Source: Rutidosis leptorrhynchoides (lineage: Eukaryota > Streptophyta > Magnoliopsida > Asterales > Asteraceae). Taken from it: a stretch of 64,000 nucleotides of DNA. A program made the translations under genes and the position numbers. Of the stretch, positions 21,461-33,563 are shown piece by piece (within the stretch, counting starts at the first letter, position 1; every line of letters begins with the position of its first letter). The notes beneath the pieces are model-generated. The model was not told the origin of the DNA. It worked only from the letters and a program-made list of their open reading frames with translations, and ran no database searches. The stretch is taken from assembly GCF_046630445.1 (NCBI RefSeq), contig NC_092335.1, forward strand, positions 6,739,501 through 6,803,500, given 5' to 3'.

Positions 21461-24222
21461 TGAAACAACCCCAATCCGTTTAATCAAAAACGGAGTGCAT
21501 TTTTTTTTTTTTATATAAGATAGGTCCCAATAACATCCAAGTATACAAACCATTTCAAAATAGTTATCCGTATACAATTTATCATAATAACACGTTAGAT
21601 GTTTTATCTCGACTCTTGGTTTACAAATGACACCATAAATCCTTACGAGTATGTGTCTCGCATACAAAGTTTGACTCGACACAACCAACCAATGCGACCT
21701 CGAAACATTTATTCAACACCACGATTAAGACACAATGGCCCAACCCGATACCAAGAGCATAATCCCGAGGATCTACCGAATCCCCAATCCACGTCCAATA
21801 TCCAATAGCTACCCCATCGAGCCCAAGTGCTCCTACGTATCTAGTCTAACGACTAACTAGCTTCACAATCACAATACTTGTAAAAAGGTAAACAACGAGA
21901 GGGGTAAGCTAACGCTTAGTGAATGCAATAATTATACATACACATATATAATATACCTACTTGCAAACACTTACACAAATACCTCATACACGCTAGCAAT
22001 TCATAATTAGCAAACCATCTCAAGTATCAAGCTAATAATCTCCAATATCGCAAGCTAGCGTAACCAATAGCATATACCCAAACAATATAATATGCTACAC
22101 TACAACACATACACAAACCATATGGTTAACCATAAACGCTATGGTGCTACCGGCTCGTGGTTCACACCATACGTAATGCTATGATGCTACCGGCTCCTTG
22201 GTTCACGCCACTACGCATTTGAGTCATACTATTTTATAGTGCTACCGGCTCGTGGTTCACACTTCGATGCTACCAGCTCGTGGTTCACATCTCATTTTAT
22301 AGTGCTACCGGCTCATGGTTCACACTTTGATGCTACCGGCTCGTGGTTCACATCTCATTTTATAGTACTACCGGCTCGTGGTTCACACTTTGATGCTACC
22401 GACTCGTGGTTCACATCATAACACTCGTCACATATATGTTATGGTACTACCGGCTCATTGGTTCATACCATAACATTCACAAATAAATATACTATATACA
22501 TACATGCATAATTATTCCACTCACCTTGGAATGCTAGCACAAGTAGTGTATTATGACCTCCGTCCTCATATCCGAGCACGCAACCACCTATATCACACAT
22601 AGGCACAATATGCACATAAATAACAATTCTCTAAAAGAGAACCCGACACTCACAGCCCTTAGTTGAGGGATCTCACCTTGCTCGCCAAAACCCGCCCAAT
22701 TAACACCTAATGGATACAAACCAATTACCACTTCGAGTGGTAATTCAAACCCACGCAACAAAGTACGATTTAACCCAAATTGTACTCGACACCAAATAGA
22801 CCAAACTTAGGTCTTAACACTAAATTACTACTTAGGTAGTAATAATTTCAAACGTCATTTACACCAAAACCCCAACACGTGCAATATTGACCCATATTGC
22901 CTTTGACCACATTTGACTTTTGTTAAAAATGTCATTTTAACCTAAAAACACTTCCCACGATTTCTTTCTTCAAAACCGCCATTTAACACTTAACAAAAGT
23001 GTTTAACATCCATTTAATCCAATTTAGTGTCATTACCAAATTCGACCCAATCAAAGTCGACCCATTTTGACCTAAGTCTCAAAAACACCCAAAATCACTA
23101 ACGACTAGTGATTATATTACCAAAACACCAAATAACACCTAAAACGAGTATTTACATACTTAATTCACCAAAACTTGACTCAAAATCCATTTTGACACAT
23201 AAACCCTAATTTTGACCCATTTCAAAATTAGTCAACTCAAATACACCCAAAAGGGTTCCAACACTTTCAAAATCACTAAACTAAGTGACTACACCCAAAA
23301 CCAAAGCCTAATCATGTCCAAAACGTCTATCAACCCAAAACCCGCCATGTATCAAAATAACTAGCTTCCATAAACCCACTTCATCATCTAAATGGGTTTT
23401 ACAACTAAAAAGCTAAAAACCCTAACTTGAATATCAAATCATAAAGATGAATTTCAGAGTTAGAACTTACCATCACTATCACAACGTATCCGTGAACGAG
23501 GAGAACAACTTTAACTCTTGAGACCCGACCCGAATCACTCTTCTTCATCCCCTTTCTCTCTCTAAACCCTTTACTCTCTCTCTAGGGTTTGGGGTGTGAG
23601 TGGGAGGGAAGAAATGAGAAGGAAATGAGGTTTGGATAAGATTGGGATCAGTTTTATGGCCAAAGACCCGTCCATATGTGAAATACCAACTTTGCCCCTC
23701 ATTTAACTCATTAAAAGGCTGAAAAGTACCAGATCGTGCCTATTGTCGCGCCGCGGAGCAAATTTGTCGCGCCGTGGCCCAAAGGTTGATTTTAGATCAC
23801 TTTTTTTAAGCTTTCTGACCCTCAAAATAGGCATTTGTCGCGCCGTGGCCATTCTGGTCGCGCCGTGACAATTGCCTGTTTCATCCGAACTTCAGTAAAC
23901 TTGTTTTGGCCATAACCTTTTGACCGTAACTCCGTTTTCGATGAATCAAATATCGTTGAAAACGTAATAAGATTTCCTTTCTAATGGTAAGGTTTTGAAA
24001 TATCAACTCAAACTTTATTTAGGATCAAAAAGGTACGTACACACCTTGTAACTCAAACAACGTCCCGTTTTCTTCGACATTCGAACACGAAACACGTACA
24101 CGCTTGGTACACTTTATGCACTCATCGTACAATCATCTTTATACTATTATACAACCAAGTATGAACATTCTAAAGTTCATCACGTACCTTGGACATTTTA
24201 TGAGGAAAAACGGGATGTTACA
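21461..24222 (-). repeat. F1 5' LTR
   Basis: 2762 bp, matching 15485-18257 almost throughout. Differences are scattered substitutions and a few small indels, such as the loss of gattcgagc near 23550. Minisatellite 22140-22475, CG-rich motifs about 23743-23872, donor-like GTAAGT at 23465-23470. Confidence 0.9.
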
Positions 24223-24330
24223 GCTACAGTAAAACACTATTTGCTAGAGTTAAAACTATTTGCTACAGTGAAACCGTACTTTGCTACAGTGCTACAGTAA
24301 CACACTATTTGCTACAGTAAACACTATTTG
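24223..24330. repeat. CTACAGTAAAA minisatellite in M, right part
   Basis: Continuation of 15430-15484: gctacagtaaaacactattt and variants. It lies just upstream of the M promoter. Confidence 0.85.
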
Positions 24331-24399
24331 ATGTCGACGAACTAGCAAACAAAAACGGAAAAGGCGGCTATGGATCGCATGGCAAAAACACTGAAAACT

Positions 24400-24413
24400 C
24401 ATGCGATCGCATG
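24400..24413. promoter_or_regulatory. 14-bp perfect palindrome upstream of the M TATA box
   Basis: catgcgatcgcatg, with a related half site (gatcgcatgg) at 24373-24382. It ends 23 bp before the TATA box, so it could be a binding site. No factor is assigned. Confidence 0.4.
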
Positions 24414-24436
24414 GGCAGGTGGGACAGGTCTGGTCC

Positions 24437-24444
24437 TATAAATA
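24437..24444 (+). promoter_or_regulatory. TATA box of solo LTR M
   Basis: TATAAATA in ggtcctataaatatcgaac, the best TATA match in M, with a pyrimidine-rich segment 20-50 bp downstream. Confidence 0.65.
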
Positions 24445-24509
24445 TCGAACGTTTCTGTTTTTCTGTATCCATCTATCTCGCATCTATCTCTCAATATATA
24501 TTATATTTA

Positions 24510-24511
<2 letters not shown>

Positions 24512-24597
<86 letters not shown>
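24512..24597. repeat. (TTA)n microsatellite in M
   Basis: About 85 bp of TTA downstream of the TATA box, where E2 has its AAT/ATT tracts. Confidence 0.93.
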
Positions 24598-25455
24598 GAT
24601 TATATTATTATTAATCTTAATATTATTAGTAGTATTATTATTAATTAGTATTATACATAAAATACTACGACGAGGTCATGAGCGTGTCACTTTCAAAATA
24701 TGTTTTCGAGCGGGATAGAGCTAAGGAAATTATGGGTTATTGCTAAGGAGGTTATGGGTAATGTTCGGGGGTATATTTGTGAATCAAATCTAGTATTTAT
24801 CATCTCCGTTACGTCTACGTACTTTCCTCCAATATTGAATCTTAATATTTATACGTAAGCACTCATATTTTATCTTTTATATATTAATTGTGTATCAATG
24901 TCTAGTGCTCGAGTATATATATATTTATATATGCTTGTATGCTAAATTTCGTCGTTAAACAGTTATAATAAATCACGAATTAAATACATATATTACTGGT
25001 AAAAGGTATATGATATACATGTTTTTGGAAAGCTGACGAAAAATCAATAACTATTTATTTAGATATCGAATAATTTCGATGAACGGATTAAAAGATATGA
25101 TCAACTGAATTATGATTAACGTTAATTGAAATTGCTTTTGAATCTGCAATTAAGATTTAAACAACTTGTTTACGAGATTGATAAATTGGATTTTTGAATA
25201 TTACCAACCGAGTAAATGAATCCTTATATAAGGTACGTCTCGTTTTGTTAAGCTATCGTCAAAATTAACTTTTTGAAACGACTTTGGATAACTTTTGTAT
25301 GTCAATCTCGAGCATTAGGATTATGATACACTATGAATTGACCTAGCTTGATAGATAATTATTGACCAACATATGTTCTCTAGGTTGAGATCTACGATTA
25401 TTTGATATTTCGAGTTTCGGTCACATTTTGGTGAACGACTTTATGTGCTGCTAAG

Positions 25456-25954
25456 GTGAGTTTCATTTGCTCTCTTTTTAATTGCTTTTGCAATATATAT
25501 TTTTGGGCTGAGAATACATGCACTTTATTTTAAACGCAATGGATACAAGTACATACTAAATTCTACACTGAGTCTGAACCGAAAATCCCTTAGCTTTGGT
25601 AACTATAACTGCCAGTTATAAGAACTGGTGGGCGCGAGTAGTAGTATATGGATCCATAGGGCTTGATATCCACGTCCGAGCTAGAGCACTAGCCTTTTAA
25701 CAAACGTATGCTATTTGAGAAGCGTACACGTTGGTTTGCATGTATTATTAAGATGATTATACAAAGGGTACAAATTATATATACGTTAAAGTTTAGTTAC
25801 CAGGGTGCTCAATTTCGTAGAATATTTTGATAAACATTTCTGGATGAAACAACTGAAATCTTGTGATCCACCTTTATACACAGATTATACGAAACATTAA
25901 AACTATGAACTCACCAACCTTTGTGTTGACACTTGTTAGCATGTTTATTCTTAG
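25456..25954 (+). other. Putative LTR leader intron, M
   Basis: AAG-GTGAGTTTC donor at 25456 and gcatgtttattcttag acceptor ending at 25954, 499 bp. A polypyrimidine stretch (tttgctctctttttaattg) follows the donor, as in E1 and E2. Confidence 0.45.
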
Positions 25955-26230
25955 GTTCCCTAGAAGTCTTCCGCTGTTTGCTTATATGTTAGACAAGCTA
26001 TGTGCATGGAGTCTTACATGGCATATTTTTCCAAGGAAACGTTGCATTCACCAAATCATCACCATGTATCTTATTTTGACTGCATTGTCAATGGAAGTAC
26101 TATTGTAAACTATTATTTACGATGATTGTCTATATGTAGAAATCATCAGATGTCGAAAACCTTTGATTTAAATATTCATTTATGGTATGCCTTTTCAAAA
26201 GAATGCAATGTTTACAAAACGTATCATATA

Positions 26231-26245
26231 GAGGTCAAATACCTC
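26231..26245 (+). promoter_or_regulatory. Conserved LTR-end hairpin, M
   Basis: GAGGT-caaat-ACCTC, 56 bp before the LTR end. Confidence 0.5.
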
Positions 26246-26394
26246 GCAATGAAATCGATGAATGACGTGTTCGTCCATATGGATTTGGAGCGATCGTCAC
26301 ATAATAAGATTTGATTCTTCGGTAATTAAGAAAATTATAATCCTCTTTGGTTAAATGCGATAATCTGTCTCGATTGCTCTGTCTGATATTTCAC

Positions 26395-26401
26395 TATAAA
26401 T
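26395..26401 (+). promoter_or_regulatory. TATA box for the antisense ORF, E2
   Basis: TATAAAT within gatatttcactataaatccc, 82 bp upstream of ATG 26484. It is identical in context to E1. Confidence 0.6.
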
Positions 26402-26483
26402 CCCCCCTTTCGTTTCCTTATTTCCATAACTCCCACCTTTTATACTTTCTTCCTTAATTCGTACTTTTAAAACATTCGTCAAC

Positions 26484-26657
26484 ATGCTCCATCCAGTTCT
26501 GATCCTCGATATATTCCTGACTTTCGTATCAGTCTTTCTTCTTTTTTATCTACCACTAGAGGAATCTGTTTACTTCTACTATACTCTTGGGTTTATAGTG
26601 TTTTTAGTTCTCCCGTGTCTTTATATTGCTATACGCATTGATATACACGGTTTGTAA
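26484..26657 (+). CDS. Antisense 57-aa membrane miniprotein, E2
   Basis: E2 is on the minus strand, so this plus-strand ORF is antisense to it, as in E1 and E3. It has 57 codons from ATG 26484 to TAA 26655-26657. The start MLHPVLILDIFLTF, the turn LPLEES (one Pro changed), the second helix YTLGFIVFLVLPCLY and the tail IDIHGL align with E1 without gaps. It is too short for many ORF finders but intact. It sits 449 bp from the 3' LTR once M is removed. The E2 sense ORF 2 is decayed while this ORF is not. Confidence 0.7.
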   Translation: MLHPVLILDIFLTFVSVFLLFYLPLEESVYFYYTLGFIVFLVLPCLYIAIRIDIHGL

Positions 26658-27281
26658 CTTCTATGTTGTTGTCGTGCTTATACTTTTCCTTATATTTCGG
26701 AGTCCCTGTTTCTGTCTTTTCTTAATCATTGACATTCACGGTTAATGATTTCTCCTATTTGCTGCGATTTATACTCCTATATATATTTCGAAGCTCTATG
26801 CTTTTGTTTTCTATTCTCGCCATTAAGTACAGCAAGTAATGATCCAGCATTCGTAGATATGAAATTTGGAATGAACATAACTAATGTTCTGAGAGAGAAA
26901 TTGTAATAGCACGATCTTGATTGGTTAAATTACCAGAAATCAAGAGAATAGATAGGACTATCAGGAAGATATGTTCTCAATATGTTTGGAGATTAGGTAG
27001 AATGTAAGAGTCATGTAACATGGCACATGATGACGTCATGGTCTGTGAATCATCACGTTCCATTAGAAACTCAACATGACTTGCTGTAATATAATCACGT
27101 TGATCAAGTGTCATTATATTATACTAACTCATGCTTCAATTTCCAACACTACTTCAAAAACATTCATAATTTAAACTCGAAGGTTTACAGAATATAGAAA
27201 CTAAACAGTTTCCTTTATGATGTAATACAGATAACGCGAGGAGATAAATGATTTCAGATAAGAATAGTTATGAAAATATCT

Positions 27282-27521
27282 TCAGAAATATCGAGGATAT
27301 TTATAATGACAGATACGATGATATCTTAGAATTTCTAATATCGAAAGATGATGAAGAAGATTTGTCCGCAAAGGTTTAGAGTCAGGAGCAAGGTATTCGT
27401 TAATGACTTCAGCAGACACTAAATCATTTGGATTCTTTGAAGGCAGGTTTAGTCTTTGTGATTTGTCCACAACCTCCTTCATGGTTTGCTCTATCCGTTT
27501 TTCAGTACCAAATTTTCTCAT
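27282..27521 (-). pseudogene. E2 internal ORF 2, decayed
   Basis: The minus-strand frame carries EKRIEQTMKEVVDKSQRLN then PSKNPND and EVINEYLAPDSKPL, matching the middle of the E1 ORF at 7689-8078. Upstream, the matching DNA has several stops before 27540. The conserved core is readable, but the 5' half of the ORF is lost. Confidence 0.6.
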
Positions 27522-27963
27522 CTTCTGAGCTTCTTCAACTACTATTCTTTATCATCAAACTTTCGACTGTTAAGGTCGTTTATAGTTTTTGTTGCTTCCT
27601 TCAACTTTTTTCAACATTCAGAGTATTGATTCGTAGACTGGTTGCTTTTCAGAATTTTAGAATGAAAGCTCATAATTCTAAGAGATGAATATTATATGTA
27701 TACATTTGATGTTCTAGTACAGTTTTGAATTCAAATAATGCCCATTTGAAAGATGTAAGAATCTAAGAGTGATATTGTCTGTTAAATCTTGGCTTGGATT
27801 CTGATTTTTCAAAATCAAAATATGTAATCAAATTTGGATGCGAATGCTTGTTTCGATTTCTAGGAAAGAATGTATATCGTTGTGAAAGTAGTGAGTATAG
27901 TTGATGATTCGCTGAATCAGAATCGAAGAATGAAACATATTAATTGTGAATTTATATATCTTT

Positions 27964-27986
27964 CGGGTATTACCTACTCGTTAAAA
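27964..27986 (-). promoter_or_regulatory. Central motif, E2
   Basis: On the minus strand ttaacgagtaggtaataccc, the counterpart of 6921-6940 in E1, with one base changed. Confidence 0.4.
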
Positions 27987-28513
27987 GTTTCACAAGTAAT
28001 ATTTTGTACCAGAAAATTTTATTACAATCTTTATGAAAATATATGTATGTATATTTTCTTCAGATGTAATACAAATTTAATGAGTTAATATCATATTAAG
28101 CTCATTTGATTTTCGGCTGGATTAGAAATGAATAATCTCTAAAACATTAAAGATTTAATAATCTTCGCGGAGTATCTCACTAATGTAATCAATACTTTGT
28201 TATTCAGTTTTATTGATATTTCCTCAGTGAATCATGTTGGTGCTCATGGAACTGTTGCTAACTTTGCAAGGTACGAATGATATTTTCTAGAAAGTTTCGA
28301 ATACATCGAAGATGAAAGTATAAAATGAAACATATAATTGAATAATATACTTAGTTTATTATGAAATGGAATTCATCGAGTTGAAACGGAGATTGTGGTT
28401 AACGAAGGATGTACATCATAGCATATCAGTAACATGAACTAACCAAGTAGTACCTACTAGTTAAGATTCACACGTAATAGCTTAGTACGAAAAAATTTAT
28501 TGTGATCTCAAAA

Positions 28514-28517
<4 letters not shown>

Positions 28518-28552
<35 letters not shown>

Positions 28553-28562
28553 TATATATAAT
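28518..28562. repeat. (AT)n microsatellite in the E2 interior
   Basis: Short AT runs broken by aat. E1 shows no such run at the matching place (about 6395-6400). Confidence 0.9.
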
Positions 28563-29107
28563 TTCTTCAGAGGGAATGAGTTAATACTTCATAACTCGTT
28601 GATACGATATACGCGTTGTTGATTAGGGATGATGTTTGCGGTGATTATGGATCTGGCGGAGCTTGTGATGTTGTAGATGCTGCTGATGCTGACGATGTTG
28701 ACGGTACTGAAGGTGCTGGTGATGCTGACAGTACTGTTGATGCTGCTGGTAAAACAGATCTAGCTTGTAAATTGTGCACCATTCCGATCAGGGTTTTATT
28801 TCATCATTTCTATTCGCTCACTCATCTGGTTTACAATTAGAACTAGAATAAGTAATCTCCAAAATTTTTAGAAACTACATATTCTCTACAGAATATTTCT
28901 TTGATGAAGTTATGAATCAATACTTCATCGTTTGTTGTTTTTGATATTCCTTGGTATCTATGGTGCGTATGACGTTGATGTTCGAGGTACAGATTGCGAT
29001 GTTGAGGTGTGGGATGCGGATGTTGTTGTTGGTGGTGGTAATGATACTGTTGGTGTTGATGATGGTGGTACTGTTGATGCCGGTTATGCTGCTGGTGCTT
29101 GTAATCT

Positions 29108-29518
29108 TTACACCATATTCTCTAAAGCCACTACCCGAGCGCGAAGCTCGTTGACTTCTTCTACTACACCGGGATGATTGGCGGTTCGGACGAGCGCGTG
29201 AATAAGATCTAGAATTTGAGATAGTATATAATCATGACGAGATACTCTGGAAATGAGAGAGAAAATGGTATTATGAACAGGTTCGCCGGTAAGTGCTTCA
29301 GGTTCTTCGCCAAGAGGTGAATGTGGCGGATGGAAGGGATCACATTCTTCTTGTCTCCAATGATTAAGTAAGCTACGAACCTATCCCCAATTCATCCAGA
29401 ATAGATGATGGCTAATTGGTTGATCCATTCCGGTCACACTGCTTGCGGAGCTCGAGTGGAAATCCATATCGGAATAGTTGTCGGAATCTAAGGAATGTGA
29501 ACGAGATACGTGATCCAT
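29108..29518 (-). pseudogene. Gag-like leader ORF of E2, one internal stop
   Basis: From ATG 29518 to TAA 29108-29110, one frame, about 136 residues. A Ser/Asp-rich head (SLDSDNYSDMDFHSSS) leads to SHHLFWMNWG, then a TAG at 29381-29383 where E1 has TGG (Trp). The frame goes on through LNHWRQEECDPFHPPHSPLG, EPVHNTIFSLISRVSRHDY and the coiled coil VNELRARVVALENMV. Having no frameshift, it shows the protein order that is broken in E1. Valine and alanine-rich open frames on the plus strand here are shadows. Confidence 0.6.
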
Positions 29519-29891
29519 CTTGTATAATCAGGGAATTGATTTTTGATATGAGATAGATTATAGGATTTAGATTGGTATTCTTCAATACATAATTTACATA
29601 TGTATATATAATACCAAAATTCCATAAATCACGGAGGAATTCTTTAGAAGATATCAAGAAAAGTTTACAATAACAGATATGCTAAGATATGAAATCGTCT
29701 GTACACTATTTATGCAATAAATGCAGGAAAATGTGTCTAGACTTTAAGAATGATAAGCATGTAATTTCCGACAAGAAATAATAAGCAAAACTCGGTAAAA
29801 ACAGATACGGTCATAGTCCAGACTCACTAATGCATCCTAACAATTACCAGTTAAACACACTAATACAAATTCTGGTTCCCTATGACCTCAA

Positions 29892-29903
29892 GCTCTGATG
29901 CCA
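29892..29903 (-). promoter_or_regulatory. E2 primer-binding site, one mismatch
   Basis: tggcatcagagc on the minus strand; the usual T at position 4 is C. It lies two bases inside the 5' LTR. Confidence 0.85.
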
Positions 29904-29905
29904 AC

Positions 29906-31827
29906 TATGATGACCCGTCCAAATCCATTAGGACGAATATATCATGCAACAATTTCACAGTGAGGTACTGACCTCTACATGATACGTTTTGTAAACATTG
30001 CATTCTTTTGAAAAGGCACACCATAAATGAATATCAAATTCCAAGGTTTTTGACGTTTGATGATTTCTACATATAGACAATCACCGTAAATAATAATTTA
30101 CAATACTACATTTGTTGACAATGCAACCAAAATAAGATACATGGTGATGAATTTGTGAATGCAACGTTTTCTCGAATAAAGCATGTATGACTCCATGCAC
30201 ATAGCTTGTATAACATATAAGCAAATAGCAGAAGACTTCTAGGAACCTGAGAATAAACATGCTTAAAAGTGTCAACACAAAGGTTGGTGAGTTCATAGTT
30301 TTAATGTTGCACATAATCTGTATATAAAGGTGGATCACAAGATTTCAGTTGTTTCATCCAGAAACGTTTATCAAAATATTCTACAAGATTGAGCACCCTG
30401 GTAACTAAACTTTAACGTTATAATAAGTACCCCTGATTTAACATACATGCAACCAACATGTACAATACACGCAATCCAATGTGTACTAAACTCAAATAGC
30501 ATACGTCTGTTTTATAGTTCAGGCTAGGGTTTCTCTACCTGGAACAGACGGGGATGTCAAGCCCTATGGATCCATATACAACTATTCGCGCCCACCAGTT
30601 CTTATAACCGGCAGCTACTAGTTACCAAAGCTAAGGGATTTTCGGTTCAAACTCAGTGTAGAATTTAGTATGTACTTGTATCCATTGCGTTTAAAATAAA
30701 GTGCATGTATTCTCAGCCCAAAAATATAGATTGCAAATGCAATTAAAAAGGGAGCAAATGAAACTCACCTTAGCAGCACATAAGGTCATTCACCGAAATG
30801 TGACCGAAACTCGGAATGCAAAATAACCGTAGATCTCAACCTAGAGAACATATGTTGGTCAATACATGTCTAACAAGCTATGTCAAGTCATAGTGTATCA
30901 CAATCCTAATGCTCGAAAACGTTAACAAAAGTCATCTCAAAAGTCAACCTGACCCAATATGATCTTTAAATCTATACATGTTTATTAACATAATATAAGT
31001 CTTGATAATTGAACGAATTTATAGTTTATCAAACTCAAAATATTATTTATTTCAGGAGCTATATTATATTTGAATTATCATGAAAATCGAAAATATTTTA
31101 TTATTTCACATAGCTTTCCAATACTTGTAAAATCAGATTATAGTGTTTATAAAGCTTTAAAACATGATAAGACAGTCAACTTTGACAATTGTTCAACAAA
31201 ACAAGACGTGCCTTATATAGAAATTCATTTACTCGATTAGTAATATCTAAAAATTCAATTTATCAATCTCATAGACAAGTTGTTTAAATATTAATTTACA
31301 GTTTCAAACACAATTTCAATTAACGTCAAACATAATTCAGTTGACCATATCTTTTAATCCGTTCATCGAATTCACGCGATTTCTAAATGAAAAGTTATTA
31401 ATTTTTCGATAGCTTTCCAACGACATGCATATCATATACTTTATATCAGTAGCATATGTATCAAATTCGTGATTCATCATAAACTATCTAATGAGAAAAT
31501 TAAAGCATACATGCATGCATAAACATATATACTCGAGCACTAGACATGGATACACTATTAATATATAAAAGATAAGATATGAATGCTCACGTATCAATAT
31601 TGTGATTCAATATTGCAGGAAAGTACGTAGACGCAACGGAAATGATAAATGCTAGGTTGACCTTTGATTCATGATCATAACCCCCAAGTAATACCCATAA
31701 CCTCCATAGCTATAACCCATAATTTCCTTAGCTCTATCCCGCTCGAAAAGCTTGTTTTGAAATCATTTGGGCATAACCTCGTCGTAATATTTTATGTATA
31801 CATAACTAATATAAATAACTATATAAG

Positions 31828-31906
<79 letters not shown>

Positions 31907-32910
31907 TAATAAAATAATAATAATAATTATGATGATGAATATGATATGGAGTAATATGTGAAGTTTATGAATGTCTTCGCAGAAATGATCGATCATATAT
32001 ATAGAATAAATATAATAATATAATATAAATATAATATAATAATATAATAAAGTAATAATAAAATAATAATATAGAATCAAACGTGGGATTTAAAAGCCGG
32101 CCATGTTTTGTCATTTCTACCGTCAGTTTTCAAGGACCGGTATTTCGTACTCTGTTGCTAATAATTGACGGGTAAAAGTATAAATAAAAAGGATTTCACT
32201 TTTTATAATTGAATACATATATTTATTTTGGTTTTAAGCTTTATAAAACTAGTTGTAAAAAGGTCCATTTATTTATAAAATTACTATATACGTTCGATGT
32301 AGAGTGTACGTACTAGTCTGCTGATCATTCTGTGCCACGAATTCGTTTAATTCAAACGAATTAATGAATTTTAATATTTTTAAAAGTCGTATTTATTAAA
32401 TACTTCAGGGGTATTTTATGTAACTTATAATTAATAATTTTGTCGCTTTCATGTGAATAGTAAATTAATTAATTTCGTTTCATTTACTATTCATATGAAT
32501 AGTAAATGAATTAATTCCGATTCAACTATTTAAGTTACTTTGTTGTACGTTGTGCTTTACAGCTTGTACATCTTTGATTTAATTGCGTTTCTTCTTATAA
32601 ATTAAAAAATTTACATCATGAAAATAAAACGGTCATATAAATAAAAAAAAATTAATTTGAAATTGCATCGTTCAATAGTAAATTTGTATCATTTAGTATA
32701 TAAATATTATTGGCATGTTTCCGTATATATATATAATTATCACAAGTTATGACGTTCGTGAATCGTTAGACAAACAGGGTGGTCAACCGTTATATAAAAC
32801 TCATTTACAAAAGTTTTAAAACTTGTCAGAATTCATTTCTTATCATGACGAAAAGATTAAATCATATAAAGATAAGTTTAAATTTGGTCGGAAATTTTCG
32901 AGTCGTCACA
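29906..32910 (-). repeat. E2 5' LTR
   Basis: 3005 bp. Its inner terminus reads ATCATA in place of ATCACA in the 3' LTR, so the CA end is mutated. Putative intron 30247-30768. It lacks the ATT arm of the trinucleotide palindrome and the long AT tract of the other LTR, and has an extra stretch near 32256-32300. Confidence 0.9.
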
Positions 32911-32915
32911 GTAGC
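32911..32915. repeat. Target-site duplication of E2, right (GTAGC)
   Basis: Matches 11916-11920. Confidence 0.95.
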
Positions 32916-33378
32916 TGGTTCCCATGTCGATGGTACTGGTTTCGAGGAAAATCTGGGCACGCGTGATCCTTTTCATCAGGAATCCAAGGCGAGTTGTTGT
33001 CAAAAACTACATGGGCCTGTATCTCCTACTGGGCCAGATTATTCAAGTGCCTCTAATTTGGACAATCAGGCCCCAATTTGGCTGAAGCTGGGCTCAGATG
33101 AAAGAAACGTGGGTGATCCTAGCCCAGAAATAAGTGAATGTCGAGCATATTCCGCGGTAGCCCGTTTTCGCGTTAAAAAGAAAAATGCTCCTCCTTTAAT
33201 CAAAAGTCATTTTATTAAATATGTGTGGGGTAGGTGTAATATGAAGCGTAACCGACGTCGAGACAATTTTCGTTGGCACGATAGATACTTTATCGAGAAT
33301 GTGATGAATGACTCGGACGAGGATATTGGTTGCTGCTCATGTTGCTCTTCTTGTGCGTCATCGGACTCGGAATCATAG
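32916..33378 (+). pseudogene. RRM-type reading frame, segment 3 and C-terminus
   Basis: Open from the E2 junction to TAG at 33376-33378; the apparent ATG at 32779 lies in the LTR and is fortuitous. The product has a Pro/Ser-rich part (HGPVSPTGPDYSSASN), a basic cluster (CNMKRNRRRDNFRWHD), then an acidic and Cys-rich end (CCSCCSSCASSDSES). No reverse transcriptase or endonuclease follows. Either the element lost ORF2, or this is a retrocopy of an ORF1-only or host RRM transcript. Confidence 0.6.
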
Positions 33379-33563
33379 GCTTATTGTCGTGTTGAGTCGC
33401 TCTAATGTCCTCGTGATTGTACTTCTTCTATAGTTTCGAGATTAAGTGTGTTTGTGCGTCTTAATTTTGCAGTTGTTTGTTGTTGTGTTTATTGTCTAGC
33501 TCCTTGCTAGTTTTCGTGTAGTGTTTTTTTCTTTTAATAAAAATTGCTTGCCAGCAAAAAAAA
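33379..33563 (+). other. 3' UTR and genomic poly(A) tail of the RRM retrocopy
   Basis: T-rich 3' UTR with AATAAA at 33536-33541 and a run of eight A at 33556-33563, 14 bp after the signal. A genomic A-tract just after a polyadenylation signal is the mark of retroposition. The target duplication cannot be tested because the 5' end is outside the window. Confidence 0.65.

Larger units (their letters stand above)
15485..24222 (-). mobile_element. F1: non-autonomous LTR retrotransposon (LARD-like)
   Basis: Minus-strand element with near-identical LTRs at 15485-18257 and 21461-24222, primer site 21447-21458, purine tract 18258-18272 and duplicated target GCTAC (15480-15484, 24223-24227). On its own strand the LTR starts TGTAACATCCCG and ends GGGTTGTTTCA. 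The internal region is only 3203 bp, and I find no gag or pol motif on either strand. Large LTRs around a non-coding interior fit the LARD type. It is the youngest layer of this nest. Confidence 0.92.
15201..26301 (+). mobile_element. M: solo LTR in E2, split by F1
   Basis: Starts TGTGATGACCCGG at 15201 and ends GATCGTCACA at 26301, flanked by TAATA at 15196-15200 and 26302-26306. Removing F1 (15485-24222) leaves one LTR of about 2.36 kb with no primer site or internal region, so this is a solo LTR left by recombination between two LTRs. Its 3' half is closest to the E2 LTR (shared segments near 24890-26260); its 5' end resembles E1. It has its own CTACAGTA minisatellite, TATA box and putative intron. 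Confidence 0.9.
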
